Assembly: GCA_040755725.1 (NCBI GenBank)
Contig: JBFMAI010000029.1
Coordinates: forward strand, 1 to 29,458
Length of the DNA stretch: 29,458 bases
Origin: JBFMAI01 sp040755725
GTDB taxonomy: Bacteria > Planctomycetota > Phycisphaerae > UBA1845 > Fen-1342
Direction of reading: 5' to 3'
Shown: in pieces, positions 1 through 6,179 of the stretch
Position numbering within the stretch: the first letter of the stretch is position 1
Layout of the letters: each line of letters opens with the position of its first letter
Translations under genes and position numbers: made by a program
The notes under the pieces: generated by a model
Databases searched by the model: none
What the model saw: the letters and a program-made list of their open reading frames with translations, nothing else
Told to the model about the DNA's origin: nothing

Positions 1-1
1 C

Positions 2-889
2 GGGCCGGACACCAACAGCGACGGGAAGTTCGATGGGCAGGACGACCCCGGCTTCTACGCCGCCGCGAACCCGTTCCGCTGGAGCACGAAGCGGTTCGAT
101 CCGGAGACGGGTTCGCCGCAGCGAATCGCGCCGTCGGCGGACTTGAGCGATTTCGGGTTGCGGTACTATAGTGCGACCCTGGGCCGGTGGATCAACCGCG
201 ACCCGATCGGCGACTTCGCCACGGCGAATCTCGTTCGCCACAGCGAATCTCGCCGAAGGCGGACCTTCGGCGGACTCGGCGGAACCAACGTGTACGCCTA
301 CGTCGGCAACAACCCGACCAACCGGACGGACTACCTGGGGATGATGTACATCCCCTGCCCGCCGGGGCAGCCGTGCGACGACGAAGGCTCGTCGTCGTCC
401 GGCCCCCCGTCGCAGGAGGAGAACGACAAGAAGCCGTGTCCGAAGAAACCGGAGTCACAGCCGAGCGCGCCGGTCCGCCCGCCATTGGGGCCGCGAAAGG
501 GCAGTTGGAAAGGCTATTGGCAGGAGTACATGACGTGCTTCAATAATGCCTTTAATGACAGTTATGCGCCCTGTGCGGATGAGGCGAGGTATACTCGCGA
601 CACGATGCGCGATGTGTACAACGACGCCTACAACGTGTGTGTTACAGGGGCCGCCAGTGGTAAAGCGGCGTGCGTCGGTGAATGTGGGAAACTGGGCGGT
701 GGATCCGCGACATGGGTGTGCTCGCTCGGATGTGATGCTCTTGAGAAGACTCAACGCTCGATTTGTCGCATGCTTCAGGGCGGTTTGCTAATTGGCAATG
801 ACCTTCGCTACCTCAAGGAGCTTGATGACTGTGTGGATCAAGCCACAGACCATGCCTTGGATGTCCGCGGCGAATTCACGAATTACTAA
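2..889 (+). CDS. Rhs core C-terminal part with unique Cys-rich tip (cassette 1), 5' partial
   Basis: The frame is open to the left edge, so this is the 3' end of a larger gene, possibly a full-length Rhs protein. The Rhs-associated core is clear: DPETG, then RYYSATLGRWINRDPIG, then NVYAYVGNNPTN and TDYLG, which normally closes the Rhs shell before the variable tip. A linker rich in Ser, Pro and Cys (about 345-442) is shared with cassette 3. From about 443 the sequence is unique to this copy. The tip of about 148 residues has nine or more cysteines and no toxin motif I recognise. Base composition drops in the tip: by hand count 30 of 60 bases are G/C at 541-600, against 41 of 60 at 181-240 in the core. 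That fits a tip acquired separately from the core. The core is interrupted by two in-frame palindromic insertions (112-141 and 215-274). Secretion and function of the tip are inference. Confidence 0.8.
   Translation, partial: GPDTNSDGKFDGQDDPGFYAAANPFRWSTKRFDPETGSPQRIAPSADLSDFGLRYYSATLGRWINRDPIGDFATANLVRHSESRRRRTFGGLGGTNVYAYVGNNPTNRTDYLGMMYIPCPPGQPCDDEGSSSSGPPSQEENDKKPCPKKPESQPSAPVRPPLGPRKGSWKGYWQEYMTCFNNAFNDSYAPCADEARYTRDTMRDVYNDAYNVCVTGAASGKAACVGECGKLGGGSATWVCSLGCDALEKTQRSICRMLQGGLLIGNDLRYLKELDDCVDQATDHALDVRGEFTNY
112..141 (+). repeat. In-frame palindromic element, site A copy 1 (30 bp)
   Basis: A 30-bp unit (TTCGCCGCAGCGAATC...GGCGGA) sits between the DPETG and FGLRYYS parts of the Rhs core. 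It is read as SPQRIAPSAD. Related Rhs cores I know join these parts directly. Its length is a multiple of three, so the frame is kept. Confidence 0.6.
215..274 (+). repeat. In-frame palindromic element, site B copy 1 (60 bp)
   Basis: Sixty bases lie between DPIGD and LGGTNVYAYV of the Rhs core. Two 19-bp direct repeats, 215-233 and 234-252, differ by one base (TTCGCCACGGCGAATCTCG and TTCGCCACAGCGAATCTCG). The second runs into a perfect 9-bp hairpin: CGCCGAAGG at 251-259, loop CGGA, CCTTCGGCG at 264-272. The part from 234 is the same element as site A but translated in another frame (RHSESRRRRTF rather than SPQRIxPxAD). This resembles Rickettsia palindromic elements, which insert inside genes without breaking them. 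Confidence 0.65.
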
Positions 890-985
890 AATCACCGTGC
901 GACGACCTCCGCCTGCGCGCGTTCGCGGTCTCGCAAGAGGCGAGCCGCAGTGGTCGGCAGGCGAATCGGAGCAGTGCGTGTGCGA

Positions 986-1588
986 ATGTGCCTGACCCAA
1001 ACGACCTGCCGGCGTTGCGCATACGATCTCAGGGGGCATGCTGCGTCTGGCGTGTGTCCCGAGTGTGGGCTTCGATACGATCCGCATTGCAAGGTACTTC
1101 GGTTTCCGCTGTATTGGAAACCCTTGGGCCAGCTCACACTCGCTGCGCTGATTGCGATAGTGTTGGGCCGTTTGTGGAAGGTGAGTCCCTTCGGTGTTCC
1201 AGATTTCATTCTCCTCCTCGTAGTTGTCGCGAGCGCGGTTGTTGCAGGTTGGAAAGTGTGCTCGCCATCGCGGCGGTACTGTGTTGTCCTGGTGAACGCC
1301 AACGGGGTGACCTTTGAGCACCACTCTAAAGGACTAGTTGTGCTTTCATGGTCAGCCATTTATCGCGCCATGACGACGGAACGTCCAGCACGTCTGGTTA
1401 TCGAGGACTGCCGGGGCAAAGCGCTCTTGGCATGGGAAGTGAGAGCGTTGGGTGGTTCCGATAACGCTACCCTGTGCGCAGCGGAGATCAATGACTCATG
1501 CACGGTGTATACATCCGCGCCCCCGGCAAATCTGGAAGGAGGGTCCGAGTTCCCCGAGCCGGGCCTGCACGCTGACCGAGGACCGTAA
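986..1588 (+). CDS. Membrane protein with N-terminal zinc ribbon, partner of Rhs tip 1
   Basis: A protein of 200 residues if the ATG at 986 is used; a GTG at 950 is a possible upstream start, and neither has a good ribosome site. The N terminus is a four-cysteine zinc ribbon (C8, C11, C24, C27; CRRCAYDL...CPECG), a type common in planctomycetes. Two hydrophobic segments follow at about residues 48-62 and 73-90. The cytoplasmic-looking remainder (about 99-172) has the look of a bacterial PH-like/YcxB-type domain, which is a weak resemblance. It starts 97 bases after tip 1, and its base composition is also lower in GC than the Rhs core. The last residues run into the start of the cassette 2 core, so its 3' end may have been trimmed by the recombination that placed cassette 2. 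An immunity or tip-partner role is inferred from position only. Confidence 0.6.
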   Translation: MCLTQTTCRRCAYDLRGHAASGVCPECGLRYDPHCKVLRFPLYWKPLGQLTLAALIAIVLGRLWKVSPFGVPDFILLLVVVASAVVAGWKVCSPSRRYCVVLVNANGVTFEHHSKGLVVLSWSAIYRAMTTERPARLVIEDCRGKALLAWEVRALGGSDNATLCAAEINDSCTVYTSAPPANLEGGSEFPEPGLHADRGP

Positions 1589-1592
1589 GTTC

Positions 1593-2948
1593 ATGTACTT
1601 CGGCCGGTTGCCGATCCTGGAGCTGGACGCGATGAACAGCAACGCCGTCCTGCGGGCCTACACCTGGGGCCTGGACCTATCCGGGACGCTCGACGGCCTG
1701 GCCGGCGTCGGCGGCTTGCTGGCGGTACACCAGGCCGAGACCGGCGGCGGAGCGGGCGGCGGCGGGCTGGACGCCGGCGATTACCTGTACTTCCACGACA
1801 CGAGCGGCAATGTCGGCCAGCTCGTGGCGTGGGCGACGGGCTACGGCGGGGCGCAGGGCGACGAATGGCACGTGGACCGCCTCGTCGCCCGGTATGAGTA
1901 TGACCCGTACGGGCGGATCGTCGGGCCGGACACCAACAGCGACGGGAAGTTCGATGGGCAGGACGACCCCGGCTTCTACGCCGCCGCGAACCCGTTCCGC
2001 TGGAGCACGAAGCGGTTCGATCCGGAGACGGGTTCGCCGCAGCGAATCTCGCCGCAGGCGGAGTTGAGCGACTTCGGGATGCGGTACTATAGTGCCACCC
2101 TGGGCCGGTGGCTCAACCGCGACCCCATCGGCGACTTCGCCACGGCGAATCTCGTTCGCCACAGCGAATCTCGCCGAAGGCGGACCTTCGGCGGACTCGG
2201 CGGAGCCAACGTGTACGCCTACGTCGGCAACAACCCGACCAACTTCACCGACTATCTCGGCCTGGCGAGCGCGTCCTGCCGGCCCGGGGAGCCCTGTCAC
2301 AGCGGCCTCTCCTCCGGCGGCGGCGGCGGCGGCGACCCGTGGAGCCCGGAGCCGACGACGGTCGAGGAGGGCGACCGCCGGCCCTGCCCGCACGCCGGCC
2401 GGGGCCGTCCGGGCGACGACGGCCGCATAATCGACATGATAATGCCCATCACGCCGGAGCAACTGATCGCACTTGTGGAGGCTCACAATCGACTATTGGA
2501 GCGACATCGACTGCTGAGACTCCTCGTCGGGTATAGAGAACGGCTGTTCGGCGATGAAGACCTGTTGCTGCTGTATATGGAGGCGCTTCGCGCGATTCGC
2601 GAGGACGACGCGCGGTTCCGCGAGATCTTCCAGCAGTTCGTCGCCGCGTGGTACAGGGCACATCGGGCGTGGCTCAGGAACCGGGTGTTTCCGCGAGTGG
2701 AAGTGAAACGGCATATTCGCGGACCGGTCGGGTGGGTTGATACTGCCCATAATGTCCTGCTAGTCGGGAGCTTTGGTATGGTTGGAGCGGTCGTTGGAGA
2801 CGCCACCATGGATGCGACACTCGTGCCTGTGTGGGGGCCTCCTGACAAGGAGGTCCGTGGCGACTGGTTTTTCTGTACTCGACGAGTCATTGGCATATGC
2901 ATTAGCTTGGTAGAGGCCCACTTCGACGACTTCGAAGAGCAGGAATAG
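1593..2948 (+). CDS. Orphan Rhs core with unique tip (cassette 2)
   Basis: The frame is open back to about 1452, but Rhs homology only begins near 1575 (KFMYFGRLPILELDA). I therefore place the start at the first in-frame ATG inside it, 1593. This copy has the longest core of the three orphans: an AYTWGLDLSG segment, YLYFHDTSGNVGQLV, YEYDPYGRI, a DxNxDGKFDGQDD segment, then the shell-closing signature RYYSATLGRWLNRDPIG and NVYAYVGNNPTN. It lacks the N-terminal region and the long YD-repeat barrel of a full Rhs protein and has no secretion signal, so it is probably silent until recombined onto a complete Rhs gene. After TDYLG (about 2262) the linker and a tip of about 225 residues are unique. 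The tip is helical and charged (about 2430-2700) with a late hydrophobic stretch near 2745-2800. No toxin family is recognised. The next gene begins one base after its stop. Confidence 0.75.
   Translation: MYFGRLPILELDAMNSNAVLRAYTWGLDLSGTLDGLAGVGGLLAVHQAETGGGAGGGGLDAGDYLYFHDTSGNVGQLVAWATGYGGAQGDEWHVDRLVARYEYDPYGRIVGPDTNSDGKFDGQDDPGFYAAANPFRWSTKRFDPETGSPQRISPQAELSDFGMRYYSATLGRWLNRDPIGDFATANLVRHSESRRRRTFGGLGGANVYAYVGNNPTNFTDYLGLASASCRPGEPCHSGLSSGGGGGGDPWSPEPTTVEEGDRRPCPHAGRGRPGDDGRIIDMIMPITPEQLIALVEAHNRLLERHRLLRLLVGYRERLFGDEDLLLLYMEALRAIREDDARFREIFQQFVAAWYRAHRAWLRNRVFPRVEVKRHIRGPVGWVDTAHNVLLVGSFGMVGAVVGDATMDATLVPVWGPPDKEVRGDWFFCTRRVIGICISLVEAHFDDFEEQE
2033..2062 (+). repeat. In-frame palindromic element, site A copy 2
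   Basis: Here the unit reads SPQRISPQAE. This copy keeps the TCGCCG version of the middle that is also seen at site B, which links the two sites as one element family. Confidence 0.55.
2136..2195 (+). repeat. In-frame palindromic element, site B copy 2
   Basis: Identical by eye to the 60-bp insertion of cassette 1, with both 19-bp repeats and the 9-bp hairpin (stem CGCCGAAGG / CCTTCGGCG) intact. Confidence 0.6.
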
Positions 2949-2949
2949 C

Positions 2950-3432
2950 ATGTCGCGCGACAGTGGGCTGTTATCTGCTGATAGACACAGGCGACAGAAG
3001 GTGGCCGCAGCTTCGGTGCGCTGGATTGCAGGCGCGCACGTGTGCTACGTCATAGTGGCTCTGGCAATGGGCGCTCGGTATGGGCCGCTTGAGCCTGGTG
3101 TTCTGATCGGGCTTGTCCTGGCAGCCGGGTGGGTGTGTCTGTGTTTGGTCATAGCCAGCAGGGTACAGCGCGGCAGGTGGCACGCCGGCGCCCTCGGCGC
3201 CCTGGGATTCATGTTCGCATCTCTGATGCTGGCGGCCGGTTTCGCGACATGGTTCATGAAGGATGAACCGGATTCGTGGCTTGTATGGCTTGGGTTTCTC
3301 GCCTGCATCGCAGCGTATGCGGCCTGCTGCGTCGTGTCGGGCGTGTTTCTCCTGCGCGCGTGGCAGGCGGTGATGGATGAGCACCAACGCGCATCGCGAG
3401 CCGACGATGACCAGGGACTGCCGATGCCCTAG
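2950..3432 (+). CDS. Four-span membrane protein, partner of Rhs tip 2
   Basis: A 160-residue protein with four likely membrane segments (about residues 24-40, 49-70, 81-98 and 111-135), a basic N terminus (RHRRQK) and a charged C-terminal tail. The ATG follows the stop of the upstream tip gene by one base (TAGcATG), with AGGA a few bases before it, so translation is probably coupled to the tip. The next Rhs module starts in the same way, one base after this gene's stop. There is no zinc ribbon here, unlike the partners of tips 1 and 3. I do not recognise a family. Tight linkage to a variable tip suggests an immunity or tip-handling protein in the inner membrane, but that is inference. Confidence 0.6.
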   Translation: MSRDSGLLSADRHRRQKVAAASVRWIAGAHVCYVIVALAMGARYGPLEPGVLIGLVLAAGWVCLCLVIASRVQRGRWHAGALGALGFMFASLMLAAGFATWFMKDEPDSWLVWLGFLACIAAYAACCVVSGVFLLRAWQAVMDEHQRASRADDDQGLPMP

Positions 3433-3433
3433 C

Positions 3434-4585
3434 ATGCCGTCCTCATTCCCGTGCGACGAGGCGAGGCCCGAGGCGCGCGGTGGCCTCGTCGCCCGGTACG
3501 AGTACGACCCGTACGGGCGGATCGTCGGGCCGGACACGAACGCCGACGGGAAGTTCGATGCGCAGGACGATCCGGGCTTCTACGCCGCCGCGAACCCGTT
3601 CCGCTGGAGCACGAAGCGGCTCGATCCGGAGACGGGTTCGCCGCAGCGAATCGCGCCGTCGGCGGACTTGAGCGATTTCGGGATGCGGTACTATAGTGCC
3701 ACCCTGGGCCGGTGGCTCAACCGCGACCCGATCGGCGACTTCGCCACGGCGAATCTCGTTCGCCACAGCGAATCTCGCCGAAGGCGGACCTTCGGCGGAC
3801 TCGGCGGAGCCAACGTGTACGCCTACGTCGGCAACAACCCGACCAACCGCACGGACTACCTGGGGATGATGTGGATCCCCTGCCCGCCGGGCGAGCCGTG
3901 CGACGACGAAGGCTCGTCGTCGTCCGGCCCCCCGTCGCAGGAGGAGAACGACAAGAAGCCGTGTCCCGGCGAAGGCCCGTTTGAGGATGTGTCATGCGGC
4001 CCCGCCTACGTGACGGCCGACGGCCAGCCGTGCCGCCCTGACCCCCCGGGTCCCAGCCGTTGCGAGACGTTTTGCTCGAACTACACGGATATAGTGTTGA
4101 AGGCTAGTTGTATTCTAGGGTGTCTTCGCAAACCAAATGCTGACTGCGAGCAGACTTGCATTCACTATTCCCTCGGCTCGTCCAATTGGGATGCCTGCAT
4201 GCGCGGGTGCAGTTATGGCCCCACGGCCACTTCGCCCGGCCCCTGCCCGCAAGTACCGAACGCACAGAACTGCCCGCAGCAGAATCCCGGCTCGATGCCT
4301 GGGGATGGTTGGTGCATTGAAGACCGCAATCCCTTTCACATGCCGCCTGCGGCGGGCTGCGCCAGGGGCTACGGCGCAAACTCTGGCAAACAGTGTTGCT
4401 ACGACGGTTTGGGGTGCCTTATCGGAGACGGTGCTCCGGGGGCCGGAACATCTGATGTCGTCGGCCCGTCGACCGGAGAAGATCGCCACGGGTTCTGCGA
4501 TCTCGACCTCGTGCACGGGGCAGGACATCTGATTTGTGACATGGTCCCGGCCGCTGCAAGGTGGCTCATCGGGTGCCAGCCGTGA
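3434..4585 (+). CDS. Orphan Rhs core with unique Cys-rich tip (cassette 3)
   Basis: The start is set at the ATG one base after the stop of the preceding gene. An in-frame ATG at 3377 would overlap that gene by 56 bases. Core homology begins near 3482 (LVARYEYDPYGRIVGPDT), about 400 bp later in the core than in cassette 2, and runs through DPETG, RYYSATLGRWLNRDPIG and NVYAYVGNNPTN. The linker up to about 3966 matches that of cassette 1, after which the two diverge sharply. The tip of about 206 residues is very rich in cysteine (more than 20, often in CxxxC or CC pairs), with many Gly and Pro. That suggests a disulfide-stabilised exported domain. No catalytic motif is recognised. The GC content falls within the tip (about 4060-4200), as in cassette 1. 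The stop overlaps the next start in GTGA. Confidence 0.75.
   Translation: MPSSFPCDEARPEARGGLVARYEYDPYGRIVGPDTNADGKFDAQDDPGFYAAANPFRWSTKRLDPETGSPQRIAPSADLSDFGMRYYSATLGRWLNRDPIGDFATANLVRHSESRRRRTFGGLGGANVYAYVGNNPTNRTDYLGMMWIPCPPGEPCDDEGSSSSGPPSQEENDKKPCPGEGPFEDVSCGPAYVTADGQPCRPDPPGPSRCETFCSNYTDIVLKASCILGCLRKPNADCEQTCIHYSLGSSNWDACMRGCSYGPTATSPGPCPQVPNAQNCPQQNPGSMPGDGWCIEDRNPFHMPPAAGCARGYGANSGKQCCYDGLGCLIGDGAPGAGTSDVVGPSTGEDRHGFCDLDLVHGAGHLICDMVPAAARWLIGCQP
3637..3666 (+). repeat. In-frame palindromic element, site A copy 3
   Basis: Reads SPQRIAPSAD, the same variant as in cassettes 1 and 4. Confidence 0.55.
3740..3799 (+). repeat. In-frame palindromic element, site B copy 3
   Basis: Same 60 bp as in cassettes 1 and 2, hairpin intact. 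Confidence 0.6.
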
Positions 4586-5094
4586 AGGCGGTGCTGCGCA
4601 GGCCTATGTGGAGCCTATCGCTCCTCTTTGCTCTTTCTGTGCTCCTCCCGGCTGGCAGTGTGGCGCTGGGGCCCACCCTGCCATACCGGTGGGCAACGGT
4701 GGTCATAGTGGTCGGGCTTCTTGTGGCGGCGGGCTGTGTCGGCGCCTATCAGCGGAGATGGTGGGTTACTGTGGCCGGAGCATTGTGCGTCATCACGGCA
4801 CCCTTTATTGCTTCGGGGCTGCTGTCCAACACTGCGGTTGGTCTCCTGTGCGACCGCCTGCTGTACGTAGCTTCGATAGGCGCATGCCCAGCGGTACTGG
4901 GCGCAGGACTCGTGCATGGCCTCGCAGCCGTCCTCCGTGACACGGTCCGCCGCGCCGTCACCAAGTCGCCGCGGTGCGACAACTGCGGTTATGCGCTGAA
5001 GGGGCTCCCGCAGCCGCGATGCCCGGAGTGCGGCACCCCCTTCTCGCTGCACCTGCTTGAAGCCGCGCGCGGAACAGATCAAGAACCCATGTGA
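4582..5094 (+). CDS. Membrane protein with C-terminal zinc ribbon, partner of Rhs tip 3
   Basis: I chose the GTG at 4582 because it overlaps the upstream stop as GTGA, a usual sign of translational coupling; a GTG at 4561 is also possible. The 170-residue product has four hydrophobic segments (about residues 10-30, 37-55, 60-81 and 92-118). It ends in a zinc ribbon (C132, C135, C147, C150; CDNCGYALKG...CPECG). The partner of tip 1 carries the same ribbon type at its N terminus, so the module has changed ends between two otherwise different membrane proteins. The gene sits between tip 3 and the chimeric cassette 4. Its role is unknown; immunity to tip 3 is the obvious guess from position, not from sequence. 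Confidence 0.6.
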   Translation: MKAVLRRPMWSLSLLFALSVLLPAGSVALGPTLPYRWATVVIVVGLLVAAGCVGAYQRRWWVTVAGALCVITAPFIASGLLSNTAVGLLCDRLLYVASIGACPAVLGAGLVHGLAAVLRDTVRRAVTKSPRCDNCGYALKGLPQPRCPECGTPFSLHLLEAARGTDQEPM

Positions 5095-5206
5095 GCGGAA
5101 TGCCAGCCGCCGTGTCTATCATCGACAGGGCGGGCTACCGAAGCCGGCGTAACGCTGCGGCGAACCCGTTCCGCGGGAGCACGAAGCGGTTCGATCCGGA
5201 GACGGG

Positions 5207-5236
5207 TTCGCCGCAGCGAATCGCGCCGTCGGCGGA
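5207..5236 (+). repeat. In-frame palindromic element, site A copy 4
   Basis: Reads SPQRIAPSAD; same as copies 1 and 3. Confidence 0.55.
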
Positions 5237-5309
5237 CTTGAGCGACTTCGGGATGCGGTACTATAGTGCGACCCTGGGCCGGTGGATCAACCGCGACCCG
5301 ATCGGCGAC

Positions 5310-5369
5310 TTCGCCACGGCGAATCTCGTTCGCCACAGCGAATCTCGCCGAAGGCGGACGTTCAGCGGA
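5310..5369 (+). repeat. In-frame palindromic element, site B copy 4, hairpin decayed
   Basis: Both 19-bp repeats are kept, but the right hairpin arm has changed to CGTTCAGCG, which breaks pairing with CGCCGAAGG. This is the only copy that has drifted, in keeping with the degenerate cassette around it. Confidence 0.55.
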
Positions 5370-5663
5370 CTCGGCGGTGCCAACGTGTACGCCTACGTCG
5401 GCAACAACCCGACCAACCGCACGGACTACCTGGGCCGCCGGACGAACGCGGCGTATTCCGGCGTGGCGTTCGGCTCGCCGACGCCGCCGATCGCCCAGCC
5501 GTTCGGCTACAACGACCGCAACGAGCTGATCTCGTCCAGCCGCGGGGTCGCGTCGTGGGGCTACGCCTACGATCCGATCGGCAACCGCCGGACGTACACG
5601 ACCGCGGGTCCGGTCACGGCGACGCACACGTCCAACGTGCTGAACCAGTACGAACGCTGGAGA

Positions 5664-5760
5664 AAAAGGGGTCGGGAGTCGTTTTCTGTGCCTTTTCCTT
5701 GCGGAAGGCGACGGACGCTTGTTACCGGCCTTGTGTTCGAAACGACTCCCGACCCCTTTT
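5664..5760 (+). mobile_element. MITE/REP-like palindromic insertion with 21-bp perfect inverted repeats
   Basis: Bases 5664-5684 (AAAAGGGGTCGGGAGTCG...) and 5740-5760 (...CGACTCCCGACCCCTTTT) are perfect reverse complements over 21 bp, separated by 55 bp. The GGGGTCGGGAGTC core resembles repeats seen with REP-associated tyrosine (Y1/RAYT) transposases in planctomycetes and proteobacteria; no such transposase lies in this window. The insertion interrupts the Rhs fragment of cassette 4. An internal patch (CCTTTTCCTTGCGGAAGG) can also fold. Confidence 0.65.
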
Positions 5761-5772
5761 CAGAGCCCTAGC

Positions 5773-5804
5773 GAGCCGGCCGGCGTTGGAACGCCGGCCG
5801 GCTC
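5773..5804. terminator. Strong hairpin between convergent genes, likely bidirectional terminator
   Basis: A perfect 14-bp, almost all-GC stem (5773-5786 with 5791-5804) closes a 4-base loop, TGGA. It lies between the end of the Rhs array on the + strand and the end of the exported-protein gene on the - strand (5833). No T-run follows on either side, so a Rho-independent role is likely but not certain. Confidence 0.5.
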
Positions 5805-5832
5805 AGAGAGTAAGACTGGTTGGGCGAAGTCG

Positions 5833-6132
5833 CTACCTGACGGTCGGATCGTCCGGCACGCGGTAGTCGACCCAGTTCCGCCACGCATCACGGGCCAGCT
5901 CAAGGGTCGGCTGGCCGATGAAGGTGTCGTAGTCCGTCCCGATCGGCTTGAAGTACGTTTCGTAGACCGTGTTGAGGACGGCGACGCCCATCGTTTGATA
6001 CATGGCTTCGTAGTCGCGATTCAGGGCGTAGTTGCAGCCTACCGGCCCACTGAGCCCGAAGCTCGTGCCGAAGAAGCCGAGGGTCGACGCGCCCATCGCC
6101 AGCAGCAGCAGCGTTTTGCTCATCTTGGCCAT
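5833..6132 (-). CDS. Small exported protein downstream of the porin
   Basis: A 99-residue protein starting at an ATG at 6132, with GGAGG seven bases upstream. The frame is open further upstream (to 6348), but that part lies across the porin gene and has no ribosome site. Residues 1-23 form a signal peptide (MAKMSK, then a hydrophobic LLLLAMGASTLGFFG). A cysteine at residue 33 (GPVGC) is a poor lipobox because Pro is at -3. The mature part is acidic and aromatic (NRDYEAMYQTMG, YETYFKPIGTDYDTF, ARDAWRNWVDYRVPDDP). The gene begins 47 bases after the porin stop and is probably cotranscribed with it. I recognise no family; a periplasmic or outer-membrane accessory role is a guess from context. Confidence 0.7.
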   Translation of the reverse strand: MAKMSKTLLLLAMGASTLGFFGTSFGLSGPVGCNYALNRDYEAMYQTMGVAVLNTVYETYFKPIGTDYDTFIGQPTLELARDAWRNWVDYRVPDDPTVR

Positions 6133-6179
6133 ATTGGTTCCTCCATGAAGTCCTTTGAAAATCGGTTTTTTAACAAGCG

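Larger units (their letters stand above)
5091..5771 (+). pseudogene. Chimeric, truncated Rhs core fragment (cassette 4)
   Basis: A GTG at 5091 overlaps the stop of the previous gene. Rhs homology starts only near 5157 (AANPF), later than in any other copy. The core signature is intact through NVYAYVGNNPTN and TDYLG. Instead of a tip, the frame then continues as FGYNDRNELISSSRGV...WGYAYDPIGNRRTYT...LNQY. That is an internal YD-repeat segment of an Rhs barrel, normally located upstream of the core. Reading ends inside a 97-bp palindromic insertion (5664-5760), which supplies the last 35 or so residues. No partner gene follows. This looks like a decayed recombination product. Confidence 0.7.

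Noticed and set aside
1..5771. Repeated blocks taken as a possible CRISPR or tandem DNA repeat array
   Set aside because: The repeats are coding Rhs cores several hundred bases long with gene-sized spacers, not short repeats with short spacers.
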